Source: Megamonas hypermegale_A
GTDB lineage: Bacteria; Bacillota; Negativicutes; Selenomonadales; Selenomonadaceae
Direction: 5' to 3' (one strand)
DNA: 64,000 nucleotides
Assembly (NCBI RefSeq): GCF_030371585.1
Contig: NZ_JAUDCE010000008.1
The translations under genes and the position numbers were made by a program. A model generated the notes under the pieces. That model did no database searches and was not told the origin of the DNA. It saw only the letters and a list, made by a program, of their open reading frames with translations. This document shows, piece by piece, positions 52,460-61,184 of the stretch. The number at the start of each line of letters is the position of its first letter. Positions within the stretch are counted from its first letter, which is position 1.

Positions 52460-54678
52460 TATTCTTTGCTGGAACTGAGCGTGCGGCGCACACTGTAGAC
52501 ATCTTTGACGCGGCGCAGCGTATTCATGAGCTGCTCCGTGCGCGCCGTATTTTTCGTGTGGAACGTAATGGATATTACGGCCGTTTTATTGCTCGGGATA
52601 CTGCGGGAAATAACGTTATCGATATTTATCTTGGCGTCGGAAATGCGCGACAGAATTTCTGTCAGTATACCCTGGCGGTCGTAACAGCCCAGCTCAATTG
52701 TAACGGGATACGACATCTGGTCGGTGCTGATATCCCAGCTTACGTCAATAATACGCATCATATCGTTGCCTTCACGCAGTACGTTCGGACAGTCGGCACG
52801 GTGCACGGAAACGCCCTTGCCGCGCGTTATATAGCCGATAATCTGGTCGCCCGGAATAGGGTTGCAGCATTTGGCAAGATGGACGAGAAAACCGTCCTCA
52901 CCGTCGACTAGAATGCCTTGATTGGATTTCTTCTTCGGATTTTTCGGTTTGATTTTTTCCAGCATCTGGCTGATGTCCGGCGGCGTGATTTCCTGCAAAT
53001 CCTTTTTATGGAATGCAATTAGCTTGCCCATAATGCTGTTTACCGTAGTAGCACCGTAGCCGATACCGGCAAGCATGTCGTCGACAGATTGAATGTTCAT
53101 CTTCTTCGCGATTTGCAAAAGGCGGTCGTTTTTTGTTAAATCCTTGAAATTGTAGCCGAGATGTTTCGCTTCACTTTCCAACAGTTCCAGCCCGCGTTCG
53201 ATATTTTCCTCGCGGCGCTGCTTTTTGAACCATTGGCGGATTTTCGTCCGCGTTTGGGACGAAGCGACGATATTGAGCCAGTCGGGACTAGGTCCGTTGT
53301 TCTGCTTGTTCGTGATTACCGAAACGACGTCGCCGTTTTGCAGTTTATATTCAAGCGGTACGATTTTGCCGTTGACTTTAGCACCGACGCAGTGATTGCC
53401 GATATCCGTATGAATATGGTAGGCAAAATCAATCGGATTGGAACCCTTCGGCAGATTGATAACGTCGCCGCGCGGCGTGTAGACGAATACTTCATCGGAG
53501 AAAATATCGATTTTCAGCGCTTCAAAGTATTCGCGCGGGTCGGAGAATTCATCCTGCAATGTAATCATCTGGCGCAGCCAGGACAGTTTTTTATCGTAAT
53601 TGCTGTTGGCACCGATACTCTTATTGCCGGCTTCCTTGTATTTCCAGTGAGCGGCGATACCATATTCCGATACGGCGTGCATGGCGAATGTGCGGATTTG
53701 GATTTCCAGCGGAATACCGTTGTCAGTGATAACGGTCGTATGCAGTGATTGATAGCCGTTCGTCTTCGGCACAGCGATATAATCCTTAAATCTATTCGGC
53801 AGCGGCTTCCACATAGCATGGATAATGCCCAGAACGGTATAGCAGTCCGGAATGGTCTGCACGAGTACGCGCACCGCCAAAAGGTCGAATATGTCGGCAA
53901 AATCCTTGTGACTGTTTTTCATCTTGCGGTAAATGCTGTAAAAATGCTTAGCACGCCCTTTGATTTCGCCCTTCAAATGAGTTTTTTCAAATTCCTGCCG
54001 GATTTTGGCTATGGAGTCGTCAATGAAAGCCTGCCGTTCAGCCCGTTTCTGCTGCACTTTGTCGACTAAATCATAATACGTCTCCGGCTCCAGATAGCGC
54101 AGGCACAAATCCTCCAGCTCGCATTTTATATTGGAAATACCGAGACGGTTGGCAAGCGGCGCGTATACTTCCAGTGTTTCCTTGGCAATGCGCTTCTGCT
54201 TTTCCTCGCGCATGTATTTTAAGGTGCGCATATTGTGCAGGCGGTCGGCCAGTTTTATCATGATGACGCGGATATCCTTCGCCATAGCCAAAAACATTTT
54301 GCGGTACGTTTCCAGCTGCTGGTCCTCTTTCGATTTATACTGCATCTTACTCAGTTTCGTAACGCCGTCGATGAGCATGGCGACTTCTTCCCCGAAGAGC
54401 TCTTTCATCTTATCAATAGTATAAATCGTATCTTCGACCACATCATGCAGAAGCGCTGCGGCGATGGTTACGTCGTCAATATGCAGTTCAGTCAAAATCA
54501 TAGCCACATGCAACGGATGTGTTATGTATTTTTCGCCGGAAACGCGCTTCTGGTCGGCATGAGCTTCATTTGCCAGATTGTACGCTTTTAAAATCAAATC
54601 GAAATCGGCATTGGGATTATAGGATTGTACAGCGTTGATGATATCGTTTATCGAGATATCCATAGTTTTATCAGTCAT
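52459..54678 (-). CDS. relA: RelA/SpoT bifunctional (p)ppGpp synthetase/hydrolase
   Basis: A 739-residue protein. The HD hydrolase domain has HPLHVAMIL and AALLHDVVEDT with KLADRLHNMRTL; the synthetase region has GRAKHFYSIYRKM and YQSLHTTVI; then TGS (VFVYTPRGDVINLPKGSNPIDFA), a conserved cysteine domain (VHLAKCCNPIPGD) and a C-terminal ACT domain. ATG 54678 has GGAG nine bases upstream and gives the normal N-terminus. The single long Rel typical of Firmicutes. Stringent response regulator. Confidence 0.95.
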   Translation of the reverse strand: MTDKTMDISINDIINAVQSYNPNADFDLILKAYNLANEAHADQKRVSGEKYITHPLHVAMILTELHIDDVTIAAALLHDVVEDTIYTIDKMKELFGEEVAMLIDGVTKLSKMQYKSKEDQQLETYRKMFLAMAKDIRVIMIKLADRLHNMRTLKYMREEKQKRIAKETLEVYAPLANRLGISNIKCELEDLCLRYLEPETYYDLVDKVQQKRAERQAFIDDSIAKIRQEFEKTHLKGEIKGRAKHFYSIYRKMKNSHKDFADIFDLLAVRVLVQTIPDCYTVLGIIHAMWKPLPNRFKDYIAVPKTNGYQSLHTTVITDNGIPLEIQIRTFAMHAVSEYGIAAHWKYKEAGNKSIGANSNYDKKLSWLRQMITLQDEFSDPREYFEALKIDIFSDEVFVYTPRGDVINLPKGSNPIDFAYHIHTDIGNHCVGAKVNGKIVPLEYKLQNGDVVSVITNKQNNGPSPDWLNIVASSQTRTKIRQWFKKQRREENIERGLELLESEAKHLGYNFKDLTKNDRLLQIAKKMNIQSVDDMLAGIGYGATTVNSIMGKLIAFHKKDLQEITPPDISQMLEKIKPKNPKKKSNQGILVDGEDGFLVHLAKCCNPIPGDQIIGYITRGKGVSVHRADCPNVLREGNDMMRIIDVSWDISTDQMSYPVTIELGCYDRQGILTEILSRISDAKINIDNVISRSIPSNKTAVISITFHTKNTARTEQLMNTLRRVKDVYSVRRTLSSSKE

Positions 54679-54845
54679 ATTTTTCAGCTCCAAACATTCA
54701 TTAAACAAGATAACACAGTTTTCAACAACAAATTATTTTAGAAGGATTTCGGCTATATAATGAAGAAATTATAAAACCATGATAATATATATGTATAACA
54801 TAATCAAGCAAAATAGATATTTTAGCACAATAAACAGATAAAATA

Positions 54846-54977
54846 GCCAGTTGTGCTAGTAAAACATTGAGCTTTTAATTCAGCAGTATAATAGTTTATA
54901 TTCGTTCGATGTTGGCACTTAACCTCACTAAATATAAACTATTATACTGCTTTAGGAAATCAACTGGCATAACAGGT
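54846..54977 (-). mobile_element. nested-palindrome element, copy E (MITE-like, inverted, flanking direct repeats)
   Basis: The core 54882-54951 is in the same orientation as copy D. The outer arms include TTGTGCTAGT (54851-54860) and ACTGGCATAACAGGT (54963-54977). An 8 bp direct repeat ATAAAATA flanks it (54838-54845 and 54978-54985). It lies in the divergent gap between relA and the YbjN-like gene. Confidence 0.88.
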
Positions 54978-55006
54978 ATAAAATACGAACAAAAGGTGTG
55001 AGCAAA

Positions 55007-55468
55007 ATGAATTTAAAGGCAGACAGCTTTAAACAATATCTGGCTGAAAAAAACATTACTTACTTCAGAGTGGAGGAGGCAAATACAGATACAGCGGGCG
55101 ACAGTGCTGAAGGTGCAGATAATCGTAGCCGCGTCACTTTCCATACGTATGTAAAAGTATTCGGACAGAAGCTTCCGGCCGTCGTGATAATGGATGACAG
55201 CATCTATACGGTAATCCGCGTGCAGGTTATACCGGATATTACCTTTATAAAAAACAAAGATGAATTCATCCGCTGCGTCAACGAAATGAATATAACGTAC
55301 AAAGCAATAAAATACTATCTGGGCATGGACGAGGCGCTGTATCTCGATATGTACATCCCGAGCAACAAAAACGAAACGGACGGCGATTTGGTCATCGACC
55401 TTCTAAGCGCGATAAACAGCCATCTGGAACAGGAATATCCGAACTGGATGAAGCTTCTCTGGAGCTAG
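55007..55468 (+). CDS. YbjN-like protein of unknown function
   Basis: A 153-residue cytoplasmic protein: no signal peptide, an early FKQYLAEKNITYFRV helix-strand, a strand pair (AVVIMDDSIYTVIRVQVIP), a helix (EFIRCVNEMNITYK), and LYLDMYIPSN followed by a C-terminal helix. This resembles the YbjN domain. ATG 55007 has AAGGTG eight bases upstream; GTG 54998 is in frame but overlaps that site. No partner is evident. Confidence 0.7.
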   Translation: MNLKADSFKQYLAEKNITYFRVEEANTDTAGDSAEGADNRSRVTFHTYVKVFGQKLPAVVIMDDSIYTVIRVQVIPDITFIKNKDEFIRCVNEMNITYKAIKYYLGMDEALYLDMYIPSNKNETDGDLVIDLLSAINSHLEQEYPNWMKLLWS

Positions 55469-55478
55469 AAAACCATAG

Positions 55479-55510
55479 GCTATTGTTTTTCTGAAACAAT
55501 AGCTTTTTTT
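55479..55510 (+). terminator. terminator after the YbjN-like gene
   Basis: GCTATTGTTT (55479-55488), AAACAATAGC (55494-55503), then T. Confidence 0.85.
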
Positions 55511-55534
55511 ATGCCTATAGACGAATGTAAAATC

Positions 55535-55563
55535 TTGACACTATTTCTAAAAACCTTTAAAAT
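55535..55563 (+). promoter_or_regulatory. rny promoter
   Basis: TTGACA (55535-55540), 17 bp, TAAAAT (55558-55563), followed by a leader of about 180 bases before rny. No riboswitch recognised. Confidence 0.8.
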
Positions 55564-55753
55564 ATCTTTTATGAGCGTGAACAAGGTCTTCGGGCTTTTT
55601 TATTTTGTCAAAAGACAATCAACGCTAACTATGTCCGTTGCGGAAACTTCAGCGGATTTATAAAAAATGTATGGATATTCTGCAAATATCCTGCAAAAGT
55701 TTCTAATCAAAATTGATTAAAACATATTTTTAGAAAATTTAAAGTAAAGGGGG

Positions 55754-57298
55754 GTGAAGATTATCGTTGAATTAATATTAGCGATAATACTTGCACTTGT
55801 TGTCGGCTTGGGCGCAGGATATTGGCTGAGAAAACGAAGTGCAGAAGCACAGATAGGTTCTGCTGAAGTTGAAGCGAAACGTATAATAACCGAAGCGGAA
55901 AAACAGATTGAAACGAAGAAAAAAGAAGCAACTCTTGAAGCAAAAGAAGAAATACACAGAATGCGTCAGGAGCTCGATCGTGATACAAAGGACCGTAGAA
56001 ACGAACTTTCTCGTCAGGAACGCCGTTTAGTACAAAAAGAGGAAAATCTGGACAGAAAAATCGACTCTTTGGAACGAAAAGAAGAAATTTTGAGCCGCAA
56101 GGAAAATGAAATTGATAAATCGCAGGCGCGCATAGATGCGCTGCATGCTAAACAGATGGAAGAGCTGGAACGCATATCGGGTCTCACGGCAGAAGATGCC
56201 CGTGCCATGCTCTTATCCGATGCCGAAATCGAAATTAAACACGATAAGGCTGTTATGATTAAAGAATATGAACAGCAGGCAAAGGACGAAGCGGAAAAAC
56301 GCGCCAGAAACATCATATCTCAGGCTATCCAGCGTTGCGCCGCCGACCATGTGGCGGAAACGACAGTTTCTGTCGTAGCACTGCCGAATGATGAAATGAA
56401 AGGCCGCATTATCGGCCGTGAGGGTAGAAATATCCGCGCATTGGAAACACTTACGGGCATTGATTTAATCATCGACGATACACCAGAGGCCGTTATCTTA
56501 TCCGGTTTCGACCCGGTACGCCGTGAAATCGCCCGCATTGCTCTCGAAAAACTGATTGCTGACGGACGAATTCATCCGGCACGCATCGAGGAAATGGTGG
56601 AAAAAGCGCGCCGTGAAGTTGACCAGCGCATTAAAGAAGCCGGCGAACAGGCATGCTTTGAAACGGGCGTGCACGGACTGCACCAAGAACTGGTTAAACT
56701 GTTAGGCCGTCTGAAATACCGTACAAGCTACGGTCAGAATGTACTCAATCATTCTATTGAAGTCGCTCATCTCGCCGGTGTCATGGCGGCAGAACTGGGC
56801 GTAGACGTGGCACTTGCCAAACGCAGCGGTCTTTTGCATGATATCGGCAAAGCCATCGACCACGAAGTTGAAGGACCGCACGTAACTATCGGCGCCGATT
56901 TGGCGAAAAAATACCGCGAATCAAGCGACGTTATAAATGCTATTGCAGCTCATCACGGTGATGAAGAGGCTAAAACAGTCGAAGCCGTACTCGTAGCCGC
57001 AGCCGACGCCGTTTCAGCCGCTCGTCCGGGTGCTAGACGCGAAAGCCTCGAATCGTATCTGAAACGTCTGAAACGACTGGAAGAAATCGCCGAATCATTT
57101 GACGGCGTAGAACGTTCCTTTGCTATTCAAGCAGGCCGCGAAATCCGCATCATGGTAAAACCGGATAAGATGGATGACCTGTCCACTGTAGCACTGGCAC
57201 ATGATATAACGAAGAAAATTGAAGCTGAACTGGAATATCCGGGACAGATTAAAGTAACGGTAATTCGAGAAACACGTGTTGTCGATTACGCAAAATAA
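55754..57298 (+). CDS. rny: ribonuclease Y
   Basis: A 514-residue membrane-anchored endoribonuclease. The N-terminal helix (ELILAIILALVVGLGAGYWL) is followed by a long coiled coil to about residue 180, a KH domain (IIGREGRNIRALETLTGID) and an HD domain (RSGLLHDIGKAIDHE). The start is GTG 55754, close behind AAAGGGGG; an ATT two codons on would have better spacing, but the family usually begins at this position. It initiates mRNA decay. YmdB, two genes on, is its common neighbour. Confidence 0.95.
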   Translation: MKIIVELILAIILALVVGLGAGYWLRKRSAEAQIGSAEVEAKRIITEAEKQIETKKKEATLEAKEEIHRMRQELDRDTKDRRNELSRQERRLVQKEENLDRKIDSLERKEEILSRKENEIDKSQARIDALHAKQMEELERISGLTAEDARAMLLSDAEIEIKHDKAVMIKEYEQQAKDEAEKRARNIISQAIQRCAADHVAETTVSVVALPNDEMKGRIIGREGRNIRALETLTGIDLIIDDTPEAVILSGFDPVRREIARIALEKLIADGRIHPARIEEMVEKARREVDQRIKEAGEQACFETGVHGLHQELVKLLGRLKYRTSYGQNVLNHSIEVAHLAGVMAAELGVDVALAKRSGLLHDIGKAIDHEVEGPHVTIGADLAKKYRESSDVINAIAAHHGDEEAKTVEAVLVAAADAVSAARPGARRESLESYLKRLKRLEEIAESFDGVERSFAIQAGREIRIMVKPDKMDDLSTVALAHDITKKIEAELEYPGQIKVTVIRETRVVDYAK

Positions 57299-57310
57299 AT
57301 GAGAACAGTA

Positions 57311-57350
57311 AAAACAGTTGTTATTAAATAGAAATAACAACTGTTTTTTT
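57311..57350 (+). terminator. terminator after rny
   Basis: AAAACAGTTGTTATT (57311-57325) and AATAACAACTGTTTT (57333-57347), then T. Confidence 0.88.
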
Positions 57351-57389
57351 GTGCTTATTCATTTTTCTTTGTACGACAAAAAAAGTACC

Positions 57390-57410
57390 TGGCGCAATTA
57401 CATTGCGCCA
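57390..57410. repeat. 9 bp tri-loop hairpin
   Basis: TGGCGCAAT (57390-57398), loop TAC, ATTGCGCCA (57402-57410), in the gap before the next gene. Confidence 0.6.
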
Positions 57411-57477
57411 AACAGCAAATTGCTATAAAATAATAGAAACAAGACTTTGCTGCAGGATTAGTGAGGTTTATAACAAA

Positions 57478-58002
57478 ATGAACATGAATTTAAAACAACG
57501 CAAAAAACCAAATATGGATTGTATAAATCTGCTGACTTCCATATTGCTGTGCTATCCGGAAATCAGTGAGATATCCGTTGAACCGGAGCATGAGGAAGTC
57601 TATATCAGTTATACAGTCGACAGAATTTTAAACGATGAAGACTTATCACAGACCAGAGAATTTTTAGAAGACAGTATTCTCTCTTATCAGTATCTGGAAA
57701 ATTTAGTACCGGAAAAAAATGATATTGTTTTGGAAGTTCGGGAAAAAGCTACATTCATCAATATAACAAGAGATGTAAAAACTTTTTCGCACGGCGAACT
57801 CCGTCTGCTTAATGAAATAGTCAAAGACAGATTTGCCAAAAATCTCATCAGTGAACCGGACAAAGTACCGCTCGTCGATACGGGCATTTTATCCCAGCTG
57901 GAATTAATCGATACCATGCTGGGCAGCCTGAAAATAAATCCGGTGGAAGAAAAAATGGTTGGTATTCGCGAAAACGGCAGAGTTATTGTTTACAACAAAT
58001 AA
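57478..58002 (+). CDS. conserved protein of unknown function in the rny-ymdB cluster
   Basis: A 174-residue protein starting MNMNLKQRKKPNMDCINLL. The ATG at 57478 has GTGAGG 11 bases upstream; longer in-frame starts run into the upstream hairpin. No signal peptide or membrane segment. It begins with a helix and a strand pair (ISVEPEHEEVYISYTV), then a helix, then a conserved-looking FINITRDVKTFSHGELRL. I do not recognise a family. It ends 14 bp before ymdB and shares its transcript. Confidence 0.72.
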   Translation: MNMNLKQRKKPNMDCINLLTSILLCYPEISEISVEPEHEEVYISYTVDRILNDEDLSQTREFLEDSILSYQYLENLVPEKNDIVLEVREKATFINITRDVKTFSHGELRLLNEIVKDRFAKNLISEPDKVPLVDTGILSQLELIDTMLGSLKINPVEEKMVGIRENGRVIVYNK

Positions 58003-58016
58003 TGGAGGTTTGATTT

Positions 58017-58802
58017 TTGAAATTTTTAATAGTTGGAGATGTCTGCGGCCGTCCCGGCAGAGAAGCGTTCCGCAAATATATACCGGAGCTTCGCCGCAAA
58101 TACAGTATTGATGTCGTCGTGGTAAACGGCGAAAATATCGCCGGCGGCCGCGGCATCAACCGCAAGACTTTAGATGAAATATACAGCGCGGGAGCCGATA
58201 TCATCACGAGCGGCAACCATATCTGGGACCAGAAGGAAATCGTATCGTTCATTGATAACGAACCGTTTTTAATCCGTCCGGCCAATTATCCTGAAGGCGC
58301 TCCGGGCAGAGGCTACTGCCTTTACCCGTTCAAAGCCAAAACAATCGGTGTAATCAACGTATCTGGCAGAACGTTCATGCCGCCGATGGACTGTCCTTTC
58401 CAGAAAGTGGATGAAATCTTAAAGAAAATACGCAACCGCTGCGACATCATTCTTGTGGATATTCATGCCGAAGCCACATCTGAAAAAATCGCCATGGGCT
58501 TTTATCTCGACGGCAAGGTAACCTGCGTTGTCGGCACGCATACGCACGTACAGACGGCGGATAACCGTCTTTTACCGAAAGGCACCGCCTACATCAGCGA
58601 TTTGGGCATGGTCGGGCCGTACAATTCCAGTCTGGGCATCAATGTAAACAATGCCATCGAAAAATTCATAACATGCCGCCCGGTACGTTTTGAAGTGGCG
58701 GACGGACCGAACGTGTTCAGCGCCGTCGTTCTGGAAACGGACGACAGAACAAATAAAGCTTTGTCTATTGAAAGAATTCTGTTCAATGAAGCGGCTGTAT
58801 AG
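58017..58802 (+). CDS. ymdB: YmdB-family metallophosphoesterase
   Basis: A 261-residue phosphodiesterase. The metal-site motifs are GDVCGRPGREAF, NGENIAGG, TSGNHIWD and GTHTHVQTAD, all intact. The start is TTG 58017 with GGAGG upstream. YmdB of Bacillus is a 2',3'-cyclic-nucleotide phosphodiesterase with effects on biofilm and sporulation. It follows rny closely, as in many Firmicutes. Confidence 0.95.
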   Translation: MKFLIVGDVCGRPGREAFRKYIPELRRKYSIDVVVVNGENIAGGRGINRKTLDEIYSAGADIITSGNHIWDQKEIVSFIDNEPFLIRPANYPEGAPGRGYCLYPFKAKTIGVINVSGRTFMPPMDCPFQKVDEILKKIRNRCDIILVDIHAEATSEKIAMGFYLDGKVTCVVGTHTHVQTADNRLLPKGTAYISDLGMVGPYNSSLGINVNNAIEKFITCRPVRFEVADGPNVFSAVVLETDDRTNKALSIERILFNEAAV

Positions 58803-58891
58803 TTGTTACGCTAATAAAAGAGGATTTTCGATACTTTTGGCGAAATAAATAGTAATTCCTAATTCTTTAGTCTTTGAAGGGTGTGCTAATC

Positions 58892-59152
58892 ATGGAAGTT
58901 TTAAAAGTATCAACAAAATCCAATCCAAATTCTGTTGCAGGTGCATTAGCAGGAGTATTAAGAGAATCTGGAACTGCTGAATTGCAGGCCATAGGAGCAG
59001 GGGCACTCAATCAGGCGATTAAAGCCGTAGCGATTGCCCGCGGCTTTGTTGCTCCGCATGGTATAGATTTGATTTGTATACCAGCTTTTGCTGATATACA
59101 GATTGATGGACAGGAGCGTACAGCAATAAAACTTATTGTTGAACCTAGATAA
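58892..59152 (+). CDS. spoVS: stage V sporulation protein S
   Basis: An 86-residue Alba-like protein, exactly the family length. MEVLKVSTKSNPNSVAGALA, GAGALNQAIKAVAIARGFVAP and IDLICIPAFADI fit SpoVS. ATG 58892 has GAAGGG upstream; a longer in-frame start is not needed. SpoVS is highly conserved in spore formers and in several non-spore-forming relatives, where its role is unclear. Confidence 0.95.
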   Translation: MEVLKVSTKSNPNSVAGALAGVLRESGTAELQAIGAGALNQAIKAVAIARGFVAPHGIDLICIPAFADIQIDGQERTAIKLIVEPR

Positions 59153-59166
59153 GAAAAACTATAAAT

Positions 59167-59200
59167 AGTATTCCATTCGGCAGTATGCCGAATGGAATTA
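59167..59200. repeat. hairpin after spoVS
   Basis: ATTCCATTCGGCA and TGCCGAATGGAAT around GTA. No U run follows, so it may be a processing or rho-linked stop. Confidence 0.65.
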
Positions 59201-59279
59201 ACTATTATCATGCGCTAAATTCAATATTTTAATATAAATCACGAAAAATTCTCGAAATATTTGTAAAGGAGCCAATTAT

Positions 59280-60110
59280 ATGGATGTTATTGCTTTAGTG
59301 GGCCCAAGCGGTACGGGAAAATCGCACCGCGCTCTGATGGTGGCACGCCAGAACAACGCCGACGCTATCATTGACGACGGGCTTTTAATTAAGAACAATA
59401 AAATAATCGCCGGCCATTCCGCCAAACGCGAAGTCAGTAAAATAATGGCAATACGCCGCGCCGTTTTTGTCGTTCCGGGCCATGCCGAAGAAGTGAAGGA
59501 AGCCATACAAAACGTGAAGCCGGAACGCATTTTAATTTTAGGCACATCCGAAAATATGGTGCACCGCATTGCCAAAGCGCTCGACCTGCCGCCAATCAGC
59601 CGCATCATCAATATTGCCGACATTGCCACGAAAGCGGAAATGGCAAAAGCGCAGTTCTACCGCAATAAGGAAGGTAAACATATTATTCCTGTGCCGACAA
59701 TCGAGCTTAAACCGCATTTTTCCGGTTATCTCGTCGACCCGATACAGTCATTCTTCAAGAAATCGAGCACCAAACGGCGCCGTCTCGGCGAAAAATCAAT
59801 CGTGCGGCCTGTCTTCAGCTACTACGGACGGCTGATTATCGACGACTCGACCATTTTGGAAATCATCAAATACATCGGCAAGGATAAATCGCTCGATTTC
59901 AAACCGACTCACATTCATATCGACCATATTTGGGAAGACGGCGAGGACAAGGGTATCAAGCTTTCGTTCCAGGTTGTTTTAAAATACGGCAATCACATTC
60001 CTACGCTGATACGTTCCATTCAGAAGAAAATCAAGGAAGTCGTCGAATACATGACGGGCATGATTGTACATGATATCAATATCGTCGTAAAGGGACTGCG
60101 TTTCTCCTGA
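59280..60110 (+). CDS. P-loop NTPase fused to an Asp23/Gls24-like domain
   Basis: A 276-residue protein. Walker A is GPSGTGKS (residues 8-15). The first ~150 residues form an ATPase-like part with IVVPGHAEEVKEAI and ILGTSENMVHRI blocks. The C-terminal ~110 residues resemble Asp23/Gls24 alkaline-shock proteins (FQVVLKYGNHIPTLIRSIQ followed by KKIKEVVEYMTG, then INIVVKGLRF). No membrane segment. Role unknown, possibly envelope stress. A terminator follows. Confidence 0.8.
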   Translation: MDVIALVGPSGTGKSHRALMVARQNNADAIIDDGLLIKNNKIIAGHSAKREVSKIMAIRRAVFVVPGHAEEVKEAIQNVKPERILILGTSENMVHRIAKALDLPPISRIINIADIATKAEMAKAQFYRNKEGKHIIPVPTIELKPHFSGYLVDPIQSFFKKSSTKRRRLGEKSIVRPVFSYYGRLIIDDSTILEIIKYIGKDKSLDFKPTHIHIDHIWEDGEDKGIKLSFQVVLKYGNHIPTLIRSIQKKIKEVVEYMTGMIVHDINIVVKGLRFS

Positions 60111-60123
60111 TTATACAACAGCT

Positions 60124-60157
60124 AAAAGACAGCTTACTAAGCGGCTGTCTTTTTTTG
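60124..60157 (+). terminator. terminator after the P-loop/Asp23 gene
   Basis: AAAAGACAGC (60124-60133) and GCTGTCTTTT (60144-60153), then T. Confidence 0.85.
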
Positions 60158-60255
60158 TATCGATACACTTCGAGGTTTTTTCGGCAAATTTATTGACTTT
60201 AAACTCAGTGAAATTTATAATTTTAAGCAAATATTTGTAAATGAGGTTGATATTA

Positions 60256-61056
60256 ATGGCAGAAAATTATAAAGCACTGACTATAGCAGGTTCGGATACC
60301 TCCGGCGGCGCAGGAATGGAAGCCGATTTAAAAACGTTCGAAGAAATGGGCGTGTACGGCATGGTGGCGCTCACTGTCATCGTAGCGCAGAACCCGAAGG
60401 ACTGGGCGCACGATATTTTCCCGATTGACCTTGCTACGATAAAAAGACAGATAGCCACAGTCGGCGAAGGCATCGGTGCTGACGCCATGAAAACGGGTAT
60501 GCTCGGTTCGGCTCAGCTTGTCGAAGCTGTTGAAGAGGCAATCAAAAAATACAATTTTAAAAATGTTGTTATCGACCCGGTTATGGTATGCAAAGGCATC
60601 GACGATATCATGGTGCCGGAAGCCGCCGCAGCCATAAAAGCGAAACTGGTGCAATGCGCCGACGTAATCACGCCGAATACAGTGGAAGCCGCCTACATTG
60701 CCGACATGGAAAAAGTCGAAACGGTAGAGGATATCAAAACGGCCTGCGTAAAAATAAATAAGCTCGGCGCGAAAAACATCATCATCAAATCCGGCAGCCG
60801 CGTTGAGGGCGATTATATGGTCGACGTACTGTTCGACGGCAAAGAATTTACGATTGACCGCAAACCGAAACAGAAAGATGTTTTCAATAACGGAGCAGGC
60901 TGCACTTTCTCGGCGGCCATAACGGCAGGACTTGCCAAAGGGCTCAGCGTACACGACGCATTCAGCGCGGCGCAGAAATTCATTGATAAAGCCGTAGCTC
61001 ATTCCTTCAGAATAAATAAATACGCCGGAGCATTGGCTCACTGGCAAACGAGATAA
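60256..61056 (+). CDS. pdxK: pyridoxine/HMP kinase (PdxK/ThiD family)
   Basis: A 266-residue ribokinase-fold enzyme. ALTIAGSDTSGGAGMEADLK begins the protein (given in two halves: ALTIAGSD, SGGAGMEADLKTF). GADAMKTGML, DPVMVCKG and NNGAGCTFSAAITAG are the family blocks, with the catalytic Cys of the B. subtilis-type PdxK. ATG 60256 has GAGG nine bases upstream. It phosphorylates pyridoxine or hydroxymethylpyrimidine; the choice between these is inferred from resemblance to B. subtilis PdxK. Monocistronic. Confidence 0.88.
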   Translation: MAENYKALTIAGSDTSGGAGMEADLKTFEEMGVYGMVALTVIVAQNPKDWAHDIFPIDLATIKRQIATVGEGIGADAMKTGMLGSAQLVEAVEEAIKKYNFKNVVIDPVMVCKGIDDIMVPEAAAAIKAKLVQCADVITPNTVEAAYIADMEKVETVEDIKTACVKINKLGAKNIIIKSGSRVEGDYMVDVLFDGKEFTIDRKPKQKDVFNNGAGCTFSAAITAGLAKGLSVHDAFSAAQKFIDKAVAHSFRINKYAGALAHWQTR

Positions 61057-61060
61057 ATAT

Positions 61061-61097
61061 AAAACTGCTGTACCAATTCGGGTACAGCAGTTTTTTT
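61061..61097 (+). terminator. terminator after pdxK
   Basis: AAACTGCTGTACC (61062-61074) and GGTACAGCAGTTT (61081-61093), then T. Confidence 0.88.
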
Positions 61098-61139
61098 GTA
61101 CAAATTTTCCTGAGGTATAGTTCTCATTTTGTTTTTTAT

Positions 61140-61148
61140 TGATATAAT
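61140..61148 (+). promoter_or_regulatory. extended -10 promoter of the exporter operon
   Basis: TGATATAAT at 61140-61148 (TG at 61140-61141, TATAAT at 61143-61148), about 37 bp before the adaptor start. Confidence 0.55.
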
Positions 61149-61184
61149 GAAAGTAAATAATCTACAGCAAAAGCAGGTGAAGTA

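Noticed and set aside
10303..54951. The five repeated palindromes as a CRISPR or REP array.
   Set aside because: They are single, dispersed copies tens of kb apart with flanking direct repeats and no spacers or cas genes.
55570..55750. A riboswitch in the long rny leader.
   Set aside because: Only short imperfect hairpins are visible, with no terminator or sequestered ribosome site and no known riboswitch core.
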